From contig NW_003314264.1 in the NCBI RefSeq assembly GCF_000143415.4, positions 31,238 through 59,495 of the forward strand: a stretch of DNA of 28,258 nucleotides, read 5' to 3'. The translations under genes and the position numbers were made by a program. The stretch comes from Selaginella moellendorffii. Lineage: Eukaryota > Streptophyta > Lycopodiopsida > Selaginellales > Selaginellaceae. Each line of letters opens with the position of its first letter. The first letter of the stretch is position 1. Below the pieces are notes generated by a model. The model searched no databases. It was not told the DNA's origin and was given only the letters and a program-made list of their open reading frames with translations. Positions 19,458 to 28,258 of this stretch are shown here, one piece after another.

Positions 19458-20112
19458 GTTTATTTGTTCAAGTAGTTATTGTCATGCTCTTTATACTTCT
19501 CTTAGATTGGACTAAAGGCAATGCTAATGAGGTTTAGTCAAGTTGAGACTGAAAAAAGAGTTATTAAAGATGAAAGATCAAATACATAAATCATCATCTC
19601 TTCTTTGAAAGATGATTTGCAATGAAATATGATCTTATTACTCATGTTCACATCATGCAATTGTCTCTATTTCAATATGTTAGGTATGATGGTCTTACAA
19701 ATGGTGAGTCATAGAGTGAATAGCAATGAAGCATTAAACTATTTTGTTTAGGCTTGCTATTGGAAACTTAAGTTATAATGCTTAATTCTTTTCTGAGAAA
19801 CTTTATTATTACTCCTTGAGTAGATTAATGTTATATTAGTTTTGAGTTTAGTAAAAAAAAGAGTGGTATGGGCTTGTGTGTCTTGTGAACAAAAGTTAGT
19901 AGTGTTAGGTGTTGTAAATCTTTATTGGTGGGGTGTGGTATTTATGTTGTATTGTAGTATTGCTTGATTGATAATCAAGTCATTATGATACTGAAATCAT
20001 ATCCATGTGGCCGTGAGTAATGTGTTTATGAAATTGTTTGGTTAAACAATGATCAACCCCAAAGTGGTTGACAATGATACTAATCTACTTGTAAGAAATA
20101 ACATTGTAGTAA
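19458..20112. other. Unassigned DNA
   Basis: No gene, LTR end or RNA gene was recognised. Short frames near 19560-19800 have a broken, gag-like look but no diagnostic motif. Confidence 0.4.
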
Positions 20113-20305
20113 CTTTGACTAAGACCAAGACTGAACTCATGTCCAAATCCAAAGTCCAAGTCCAAGTCTGAGTTCAAGTCCGAGGGTGAAAGCCTAAAGC
20201 ATTTGTCTCCCAGACCCTGGGGGGTAAGCTCCAAAAGTATAGTAGGAGGAGGACTCTAGTGGAGCCAGTTTCGCCAAGAAAGGCTAGGATGACCAAGGAA
20301 GATTA
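20113..20305 (+). repeat. LTR fragment with decayed GAG tract and module
   Basis: It holds CCAAGTCCAAGTCTGAGTTC (decayed hexamers), GGGTGAAAGCCTAAAGC, CTCCCAGACCCTGGGGGG, CTCCAAAAGTATAGTAGGAGG and GCCAGTTTCGCCAAGAAAGG, matching the family A LTR core at 14350-14450 (reverse). It ends at CCAAGGAAG, where AT-rich DNA starts abruptly. Confidence 0.75.
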
Positions 20306-22300
20306 TACCTTATATAATTTTATTGTACAAAGATGGTATATAGTATATACAATAGAAAATATACTATAAAGTTAAAAGTACATAAAGTAAGTACTATAGA
20401 AAATTATATATTTCTTAAATTAAAAAGAAGAGTTGAATAGCCCTAACTATTTTATATTATAAATTAGTTTTAGTTTTAACAATAATCTTATGATACTTAT
20501 TACACATTCATCAATGAATCTAATCACATTGAGTTGTTGGTTAGCACAGATATAGTCTAATATTTATGAAATATCATAAAGTTATAATACTATTTTTAAG
20601 ACTTTATACATTGATACATGGAAAACATATAAATAAATTAAATGACATACAGGGAAAAATATGATTGAGAACACATTAGACACAATACAAAAGGCTAAAA
20701 CCTAAAAAATGTCATTTCTCATCACTTAAAATTTTACTATTATTAAATCAATTTATGGACCATTATTAAATTTTATATTATGTTATGGTTTAGTAAAAAA
20801 AATTATGCATCATCAATATCCTAATATCAGAGTAAAACCTTACCTTTCACTAAAATTTTTTAACATCAATAACATTGTTATAATGCCATAAATTTAAATA
20901 AAAACACAGAGATAATAATTTTAATTCATATAAGCATTTTCTCTATATAAAAATATATACAGAAATAATGTTAATGATATGTAATATAATACTTTAACTT
21001 TTAATTAGTACTGACTCCATAACAATGTTTATATTTTTAATTTATAAGATGTATTTAATTTATCTTTATATTTTTAACATTATTATATTTTAGTGTACTT
21101 ACAGTAAACCTTTATTAAGAGGAAATATTGTAGTATTGAATGAATCATCAAGTAATAATAATTGTTTTATCAATTATATAGATTTCAAGTTAAAGAAAAA
21201 ATTAACTACCAAACGTCAAACTCTAAATAACTCATCTGGCCATAGGATTGCATAGTGAACAATTCCATTTATAGAAGATCTAAGACTTCACTGAACAGTC
21301 AGATTTTTAAATGTGATATAATGTTATGAGTTATATTTATTATGCTATAATGTGTGTTGATGATAAAGTCAAATATAGAAGGGATTTTTAATATAAATAT
21401 TATCATCATCATACTATTCTACTCAGTAAATTGTTGGAAGAACATCTGGGCAATCTCAAGGGACTATAAGGTTGTTTTAGTGATCCAGATTAATGGCATT
21501 GAAGCCAAAGTGATAGATGTTTTTAATCTTAGCATGCTTTTTATTGATAATCCAAAAACAATCAATGTGCAGGTTAATGTAATTACAACAATTCCAAAAG
21601 GTCAAGAATGAAATTTAAGTCTGGAGAAAATCAGTTTCTTTTTATAAAGAAATTGTAAGACAACTATAAAAGTTATATGACATTTCTAATTCTGCCACCA
21701 CTAGCATTAGTGTTGTCAATGCTCCCACTGGATGTTTGGTCTAACACATACTTTATACAATAGTCGTTGATAACTAATAGATATTCTTATGTGAGTTTTT
21801 AACTAAGGTTCACTTAGGAACACATGGGAACTTACTTGTCATGTCAAGAAAATAAATTGTCATATGTAAATGCTACTTATATGTCCATATCTCCATCTAA
21901 TATTTCATATTGCATTTCAAAAGTTAATTATACTTTTTTGGATGATGACAATCCTAGGTTAGCAGTCTTGCCCAGACTGCTAAAGGTGCTAAATATCTCT
22001 TATGTGTGTTTTTATATTTATGTATGTTATGATTAATATGAACTTTTCAAACATAATGAACTTTTCAAAAATACTAAATAACAAAAATGTACACGACACT
22101 CCCAGCACTTTTGCTAGTGCTCCCTTATTTCAAAGTGCTATTGGCATATGGCATCTGGCATCTTTTATTCCATTTTAAGAATATTACTTGTGCAAATATT
22201 TATAATCTGAAGGTTGATATTTAAAGGCTTTAAGACAACAGCCTAGATTTAAACACATGCTTCAATTTTTTATTTGTGACTCTTAGGGCAATGGAATAAT
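20306..22300. other. AT-rich block without recognised genes
   Basis: Composition changes sharply at about 20306 to very AT-rich DNA with many TATA and TTTAAT strings. The longest frame (21354-21611, plus) has an isoleucine-rich, low-complexity first half and an NGIEAKVIDV segment that I cannot assign. It is probably old intergenic or mobile-element DNA. Confidence 0.5.
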
Positions 22301-22306
22301 GAGATT

Positions 22307-22330
22307 ACTCTCTCTCTCTCTCTCTCTCTT
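22307..22330. repeat. CT microsatellite
   Basis: A run of about eleven CT units follows ATTA. A short GA run (GAGAGAGAGA) lies at about 22693-22703. Confidence 0.95.
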
Positions 22331-22372
22331 GGGAAAGCAAACAGAAAGGACTGTTGCTTTGGGTAATATTTG

Positions 22373-22480
22373 CAGAGAAAGCTGGTTGGAGGCTGGTGCG
22401 AAGCATGCCTACGTGGTAGGGACTTCATCCATGGCAGATTATGCACGAATATTGCTGGAAAACATGCATTATCTCAGTAA
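22373..22480 (+). other. Possible exon, unidentified
   Basis: The stretch is bounded by AATATTTGCAG (acceptor-like) and CA followed by GTAAGTG (donor-like). Two frames are open, one reading ESWLEAGAKHAYVVGTSSMA then DYARILLENMHYLS. The composition is gene-like. I do not recognise the family. Confidence 0.25.
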
Positions 22481-22767
22481 GTGTTCCAGGTTTATCAACC
22501 TTAAACTCACGACACAGTGTCCATGTAATTCACAGTAAAGTGGATATGTAAAACTTCTGGAAAAAGCAGTTGTTCTTATTTCAGATCCCATGAGTGAGCT
22601 TTTGGGGATGCTTATACGTTTTACAGTCAATATAAGGAACAATATATACTGCTACCTTTCTATGAAAAACTCTTTCAGTACCCTGGAAATTCAGAGAGAG
22701 AGATGAAGAAAATACCTTCTTCAACATCATTTACTGGAGGACTTGTGGTTAATGTGTCTTTCAGCAT

Positions 22768-23118
22768 CTTTCTATTGTTTTTCTTGGTGCCTTTGAAGTT
22801 TCAATGCCCTACACCATGGATAGCATCCTTTTCACTCCTGGCAGACCACAACCATCGTCATCACCACAGACCAGCTGTGCGCATGCTACTTCATGTCTGC
22901 GGTGCCATACAAGTCCATGCATCCCCTACATCACCACCACCACCGTGCTCAAGTATATCACCTGCAGCATGAAATCCTCCACATTTGCGATGCCCGAGAC
23001 TCCAATCCAGCCCTTCTTCAATGACACAAGAAACGCAACTAGATTCTCCAGGAGCTTGCAGAGCCTGGCATCTTTGCAGCACAAGATCAACATCCTGCAA
23101 AGCATGGACATGGAGTGA
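22768..23118 (+). pseudogene. Laccase second cupredoxin domain fragment
   Basis: Plant laccases are secreted multicopper oxidases acting on phenolics in cell walls. After an acceptor-like TTTCAG, this piece encodes PYTMDSILFTPG, then in a shifted frame TTTIVITTDQ...YFMSAVPYKS, then in the first frame TTTTVLKY and PFFNDTRNATRFSRSLQSLA. These are the landmarks TPGQTTDVLLTTDQ, YYMAARPY and NDT..A..F...L.SL of the laccase second domain. At least two frameshifts are present, no copper ligands fall in this part, and the frame stops at 23116. It lies upstream of a first-domain fragment, the wrong order for one gene. Confidence 0.82.
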
Positions 23119-23665
23119 CAAGCATGATCTTGAGTGCTTGCCTTGCAGTTGTGATCATCTCTTTCCTTGCTTCCTGGAGCTATAATCTGGTGGCTGTTCA
23201 AATGAAACAACCAAAGTCTATGACTTCTAGGTCAGTCTGCTTAAATATGCATCCAAATTGCCACCACCCAGGTTGTAAGCTCAATGGTGAGGAGGCTTGG
23301 AAGAACAAAGAACATTATCATTGTCAATGGTGAGCTCCCAGGACCAACGATCTGTGCCAACGACAATGATAGGCTTCTCATCACAGTAACGAACACTGAC
23401 AAGATGCCGATTCATTGGTGATGACCAGTCTCAAAAGTTCTAAAACATTCTGTGATCTAATTCTCTATCACAGTATGGAATCTGGCAATTTAGGAATCCC
23501 TGGTTTGATGGCCCAGCTATGTCATGCAGTGTCCTCTTAAGTGAAGCTAATCGTTCCTCTACAACTTCACCATGGATTCACACATGTGAACTCTCTTCTG
23601 GCATGCACACATCGTGGGGCTTTGAGCTACTGTCTATGGAATGAATGCAATGAAGGGCATTGTGG
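23118..23665 (+). pseudogene. Laccase N terminus and first cupredoxin domain fragment
   Basis: An ATG at 23124 starts MILSACLAVVIISFLASW, a plausible secretory signal peptide. After a frame change near 23280 come IIIVNGELPGPTICA and TVTNTDKMPIHW, the first copper-site region. An intron-like gap (about 23418-23471, ending TATCACAG) follows. Then come GIWQFRNPWFDGPA, SFLYNFTMDSH and TLFWHAHTSW, the second copper-binding HxH of domain one. A TGA before TLFWHAH, a stop after IHW and several shifts disable it. Sequence after about 23665 no longer resembles laccase. It may be a second copy or the rearranged front of the copy at 22768. Confidence 0.85.
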
Positions 23666-24685
23666 ATCCCAGGGACCGCTTCAGTTGCAACGGAATCCTT
23701 TGGCCTTGGAGACTCACACTTTGACTTGGCTGTGGAAAGTTTTGGTGACAGCATAGGTAGTGTAGCAAAACTGGTCTGCAACTCTGAGCTATATGCCTTA
23801 TTTTGCAACTGCTGTAGCTCTGAGTCTTTTGCCACTGAGGGTTCCTACATGGAACCAATTGGTAAACCAAACTATAAATATGTTCTGCTTCATATGACAA
23901 GACGAGTAAGGAAGAAATTTTTACCTATCTAGGTATCCTACACCGCATGAAACACCTTCACTTCACTCCATGTCTAGAAAAAGACCGTTGGTATCAGTAT
24001 TCATGCTAATGCCACCACCCTGGCACATCAGTGCATAATATAGAGATGTCCTGTTGTGCCACTTGATTAATAACATAAACAAAAAACTATGTGATTTACC
24101 TATGTAATGGAAAACTGCTGTATTACATACGAAAGAATGCACACACATATGAGAGAACACGCTAAACACAATCGAGAATATGGAAGAACACTCAGGAGTA
24201 CGAATGAACATTGTCAAAAGCTGGGGATTGACTCCGATAACATCAAAGACTTTTGAGAAGAGAGTTTATTTGACAAATTTCTTTGTCCCTTGAGTTAAAG
24301 GTCTTCCAATTGTGAGGCCAATCAACAAGCCAAAAGATCAAATAAACTTCTTTCAAAGTCAAGATTGTAGCACATTATAAAACAATGAACACCAGGTAAT
24401 GTGAAATGAACTATGAGCTACTATGAGACCCATTTGTCTTTTTGGAAAGGTTTTATTGAATCTGAAGCATGTGCTGAGTGTCACAAAATAGGTTATTGAA
24501 AATACCACCCTTGAAACTCAGATAAAAATAAAATTACATTATACTATACAATGTTATTTGGCTAGGAATTTACGTGCTAGACAATGCCACCAATAGTATG
24601 TTATGTTACGCATTTGCAGCATTTTGCATTCTCTTTGTTTGTGCACCATTTTCAAATTTATAGCCTTTTGCATTCTCTAGATCTG
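23666..24685. other. Unassigned DNA
   Basis: No recognised gene. A minus-strand frame at about 24060-23965 (LMCQGGGISMNTDTNGLFLD) looks protein-like but unassigned. Confidence 0.4.
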
Positions 24686-24689
24686 TTTT

Positions 24690-26855
24690 ATAGAAGAGGA
24701 TGCACTGCTAGAGGCATCAGTCCCTGTCAGATCTTAAGAATAAGATTCCCAGAGTATAAAAGACATTACTGTAGTCATAAAGTGTATATTAAAAATAATA
24801 AAATTCAATAGTTTTGATGTTCCTTATAGTAAGTATCTTTTGCATAAATATAAAACTCATATTAATGTAAAAGTTCACTCAACTGACACAAGTGTGAAGT
24901 ATATTTTTAAATACATATACAAAGGTCATTATTGTGCAAAGATACACTTTCACTAAAAAGGAAACACAAAATAAATGCATTAAAAAATTCCAATTATGTA
25001 TTGGCTGCTAAATGGATGTGGAGGTTATTTGGATATAATTTACATAGGAAATCATGTATATTGTATGATTGAGAGATTGCAATAAGTTTTAAACATTTAC
25101 ATAATTAGAAAAACATACAATATAATAATTACTGAGAAATTGTATAAACAATGGGATCATTACAAGATGATCAAGAATGGGATAAATGTCTCTCACATTT
25201 CAAATGCCTTCAAAAATTAGACATTTATTTAGAATAATGTGTCTCTTTTGCTAGGTTAATGATTTTAAAAATTTATGGATTAAATACAAAATAGATAAGT
25301 GTGAGGATTTAATATATAAATACAATGATGAGAACATGGCATATGCACATGCACTTCAAGAGTTTTCTCTTTTATTTGAAAATGTATTTTAGATTATGAT
25401 ATTACTATACCATGTACTACATATTTAGAAAATTAACAAAGGAAGTACTAACATATATGAGAATGAAATGTTTGAGTGCCAAGATATTGAAAGAAACAAG
25501 TTGTTACTGAATAAAGACTAGCGATATGTTTTAGACAATGTATGTAAAGCATTAATGAGCCACAAATATATTTTTGTTGATGGTGTAGGAGGAACAGGAA
25601 AGATATTTATATTCAACATATTAATAACTTATTCATGAGCACTTAGGAGGAAGACATTGTCTGTAACATGGATAGGAATAACAAGCATATTATTAATTGG
25701 TGGCCATATAGTATATTCTACATTTAAACTACTTGTACAAGTCACTAAAACATGTGTATCTGATTTAAGGGAATTCAAAGGAGACTGATGAAATTAGGAA
25801 AATAGATTTACTAGTTTGGGATGAAATAAGTATGTTTCTAGTACATGCATTTAATGGAGTAGAATATGTAATAAGTAATATTAAATTTTTTTCTAATAAA
25901 TTTGGTGGAATAACTGTTATAATTGGTGGTGATTTCAAACAAACATTACTTATGCTTAAAAGAGTGTGACAAGTTCAAATTTTATAAAATCGTGTCAAAT
26001 CCAATTTAATATAGTCATCTGTGATAAAATATACACTTACAAAAAATACATATGTTAACAAAGATGAAAAGGAGTGGTTAAAGTGGTTAATTAGGCTTGG
26101 AAATGGTGATTTACCAAGACTTGATGGATATGAAGATGATATAGTAGAGCTGCCAATAAAATGTACATCTAAAAGCTCCATGATAGATGCTATGTTTGGT
26201 AAAAAAGTGATAACTCACAAAAAAAAATTAACTATATTAAATGATCATTCATTAGATATAAATGAATAAGTTCTAATAAGGATGTCAAGAAAACTATTTT
26301 CTTTTAGAAGTGTGGATATAATTGATAGTGATTCTATTGAAGAGATGCTAGACTACCCATTGAAGAGATGCTTGACTACTCAGTAGAATATCTTAACTCC
26401 ATAACACCATTTAAGATGCCTTCACATAACTTAAATATATAAATTGGAAACATCGTGATGCTTTTATGAAATCTTGATGCAAGAAAGGGTTTATGCAATG
26501 GTACTAAGTTAATAATTACATAAGCATTACAAAATGTAAGAGAAGCAAAAATATTACATGGAAATACAGAAGGAACAAAGGTCTTACTAAGAATCATATT
26601 GAAACCTATAGATGGTGACATGCCATTTGTATTAAAAAGATGACAGTTTCCTTTAAGATTTGCATTCTCAATAGTGCCAAACTCTTCTTACTACATTCTA
26701 TTTTTGGACATGGGCAATTTTATGTTGCACTATCGCAATGTACCTCTAAAGAATGGATAGTGATATGTGTTAAGGAATGCAAGAATCAAGGTAAACTTAA
26801 CAAGAGACAACAAATTACATGTACAAAGAATATAGTCTACAAGGAAATATTGTAG
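24690..26855 (+). pseudogene. Helitron Rep/helicase remnant (PIF1-like helicase)
   Basis: Across plus-strand frames, in the order of a plant Helitron helicase: a YRRG segment (about 24695); VPYSKYLLHKYKTHINVKVH and KYIFKYIYKGHY (24815-24935); WRLFGYNLHRKS (about 25020-25055); DDQEWDKCLSHF (about 25165-25200); Walker A GVGGTGK (25582-25602); IGGHIVYSTFKL (about 25700); Walker B LVWDEISM (25811-25834); GGDFKQT (about 25928); KEWLKWLIRLGNGDLPRL (about 26070-26120); ARKGLCNGTKLII; a QFPLRFAFS segment; and HGQFYVALSQCTS to a stop at 26853. Helitrons move by rolling-circle replication using this Rep-helicase protein. Many stops and shifts, loss of the INKSQGQ segment in frame, and no visible Rep HUH motif show it is dead. 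No CTRR hairpin end was found. Confidence 0.88.
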
Positions 26856-26869
26856 CTCTTTCAAAACTA

Positions 26870-27270
26870 TACTATAAATTATTAAATGTGAACTTAAAAA
26901 TCATCATCCTTCTATATTTAAAAGAGTAAGGGCGACATATTCAATCGAGATTCTTTTCGAGCTTAATGGTGGAGATGAAGACACGTGGGAAAAACAGTTG
27001 AGAGTGGAATGCTTTACAAGTTTTAGGTTTTGTGTATTTTTTTGGAAGCGGAGCAACAGATTGAGGCTCACACTTGGATGAGCAGGAAATGAATTTTGGA
27101 CAAGTGATCAAATTTCTGCAGTAGTGTGGTGGTGAAGCACCTGAACATCAATTTCGAGAATTTCGATATGCACTGCACAGTACAGTAATATGGAGCATGA
27201 AGCATATTTCTGAACGTAGTCTGAAACTCTCAACCTCAATCTTCTTATGAAAGGTACTAAAACTGTCTGT
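26870..27270. other. Unassigned DNA
   Basis: No recognised gene. Composition becomes more balanced than in the Helitron remnant, so the Helitron or its flank may end near here. Confidence 0.4.
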
Positions 27271-27312
27271 CACATTGCAGGAAACAAGCTTGCATACTTT
27301 CAGAAGGTTTGT

Positions 27313-27552
27313 TCAGGACTCTCCAAGAATGAACGTTGTCTCTTGGTACTTCTCAATTTGCTCCACCAGAAACTTATCAACATCATTGCTCTCTACAAGA
27401 ACAAATTCTGCTTTCACCTGTAAGTCAAGTGTTTCCTTTGAGTTTTCAGCAAGCCAATCGGACTTTGTAACGTCTCTAGACATTTTGCAGCTCCTGAGAG
27501 AAGTTCGCTGTCTGGCCTCCTTGGTTGCCATATATGCAAGTGTTTCCTTCAA
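27313..27552 (-). other. Open frame, unidentified
   Basis: A 79-codon minus-strand frame is rich in charged residues (KAEFVLVESNDVDKFLVEQI). An acceptor-like TTACAG lies inside it. It sits just downstream of the ARF-GAP pseudogene on the same strand and could be a later exon of that locus, but the part I see does not match the C2 domain found after the ARF-GAP domain in AGD12-type proteins. Family unknown. Confidence 0.25.
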
Positions 27553-27598
27553 AACTTGCGAGACAGGTATAAAATTTTAATTTATATTTTATTTTATT

Positions 27599-28166
27599 TT
27601 AATCCAAACGCATAGATGGCTTTACGAATTTTTTCATACTTGCTTTTGAGAAAACATTGATGGTTGAAAAATAAATATAGAAAACAGTTTCGCATCTCCT
27701 GAACCTTACAAATTCTAATTGCTCTTGATTGGATGATTCTGGCATGGGTCTTTTGCCAAGATTTAGGAACAAAGGCCTCGTATGCAGCATTTGCAGCTGC
27801 ATTGCCACCAATAAACAGCATAAGCTCAACCCCTTTGTCTGTCCAGTCGTTGGAATTTATGGACATAAACTGTTGAAAAAGGACATAAAATTGGGAAGAG
27901 AGATTATTTACATTTACCTTTGATACAGAAGCTCCCATGCTTCAATGAACAGCATAGCATTTGTCACAGATTATAACTCCATGTTTGTAGAGCTGGAGAA
28001 ACAACAGAAGATGCAGCAAGATGGAAATGAAAATGACTTACGCCCATTGGGGACCCTGCAACCTGCAACCTGCAACCCTGCACATAACTGGTTGTCTGGT
28101 TGCAAGATAAATGTCTGAAATTTAGTCGTGCTTCTCTCCATTTGCTAGGGTATCAAAGATCCACTC
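27599..28166 (-). pseudogene. ARF-GAP domain pseudogene, AGD11/12-like, four exons
   Basis: ARF-GAP proteins stimulate GTP hydrolysis by ARF small GTPases through a C4 zinc finger and an arginine finger, in vesicle traffic. Inferred exons: 28166-28042 (ATG at 28141; FILQPDNQLCA, then PQWA before a GTAAGT donor); 27992-27918 (GVIICDKCYAVH, stop, SMGASVSK); 27869-27705 (NDWTDKGVELMLFIGGNAAA, YEAFVPKSW, then in a shifted frame PESSNQEQLEFVR); 27642-27599 (KYEK, then in a shifted frame KKFVKPSMRL). Introns have GT-AG ends. Landmarks GVFICxKCxGVHRSLG, GGNxxANxxYEAF and FVKPS are clear. The codon for the invariant Arg of GVHRSLG reads TGA (27942-27944). Single-base shifts occur in exons 3 and 4, and a 7-bp repeat disrupts the first zinc pair. 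Non-functional unless recoded. Confidence 0.85.
28055..28082. repeat. CCTGCAA tandem repeat in the ARF-GAP zinc-finger exon
   Basis: CCTGCAA is repeated three times (28055, 28062, 28069), followed by a partial unit CCCTGCA. It falls exactly in the codons for the first Cys pair of the C4 zinc finger and changes the frame. Confidence 0.85.
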
Positions 28167-28258
28167 CTGAAAAACAAAGATCGGTGGACAGACCCTCTAG
28201 CAAAAAAAAGAAGAATAAAAGAAAAAGCATTGCATTGAAAACCATACCTTTAAACAAA
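28167..28258. other. Upstream flank of the ARF-GAP pseudogene
   Basis: On the minus strand this is a T-rich stretch ending TTTTTCAG before exon 1. It could be an intron if an earlier exon exists outside the window. Confidence 0.4.

Noticed and set aside
21354-21611. 85-codon plus-strand frame in the AT-rich block
   Set aside because: The isoleucine-rich first half is low complexity and the rest matches nothing I know. Not called as a gene.
20306-22300. Organelle-derived DNA in the AT-rich block
   Set aside because: No plastid or mitochondrial gene or tRNA was recognised, and AT-richness alone is not evidence.
26640-26855. Separate small gene at the end of the Helitron remnant
   Set aside because: The frame contains HGQFYVALSQ and ends TKNIVYKEIL, the expected C terminus of the Helitron helicase. 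It is part of that pseudogene after a frameshift.

Overview
The window looks like plant nuclear DNA, probably from a large, repeat-rich land-plant genome; a gymnosperm is my guess, at low confidence. The evidence is nested LTR retrotransposons primed by initiator-Met tRNA, a chromodomain Ty3/gypsy (chromovirus) polyprotein, a Helitron helicase remnant, and fragments of a plant laccase gene and an ARF-GAP gene with GT-AG introns. I found no intact host gene. Every recognisable protein region carries stops, frameshifts or rearranged order, and most long open frames are by-products of low-complexity DNA. All similarity statements are by-eye comparisons within this window or against remembered family motifs.

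Layout. 1-3600: a CT microsatellite, unassigned DNA, an old LTR fragment with a GAG-hexamer tract (about 1705-2060), and an LTR end with a primer-binding site (3348). 3638-4501: a miniature LTR retrotransposon (TRIM) whose 5' LTR is interrupted by a 195-bp solo LTR flanked by ATACT. 4658-19452: what I read as one large nested LTR element, called family A here. Its 5' LTR is followed by a primer-binding site, its 3' LTR is preceded by a purine-rich tract, and GATTA lies directly outside both ends. A 383-bp chimeric LTR sits inside the 5' LTR, flanked by CTAAT. Nested within the element are family B LTRs in both orientations (7782-8381 plus, 8382-9530 minus); a minus-strand chromovirus 3' half (RNase H, integrase, chromodomain; 9914-11835); a plus-strand 5' half (gag knuckle, protease, reverse transcriptase; 11953-13089); a minus-strand family A LTR with its own primer-binding site (13441-15051); and the start of a third element (primer-binding site 16689, gag-like frame).

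20306-22300 is AT-rich with no recognisable gene. From 22300 on the DNA looks like gene debris: a laccase second-domain fragment placed upstream of a laccase signal peptide plus first domain (22768-23665), a degraded Helitron helicase (24690-26855), and a minus-strand ARF-GAP pseudogene (27599-28166) in which the codon for the invariant catalytic arginine reads as a stop.

The most unusual signal is a CpG-spaced GAG-hexamer array (GAGTCC, GAGACC and similar) followed by a conserved GGTGAAAGCCCAAAGC / CCAAAAGTATAGTAGGG module. It occurs at least eight times, always in the same orientation relative to the LTR, and inside two LTR families whose remaining sequence looks unrelated.
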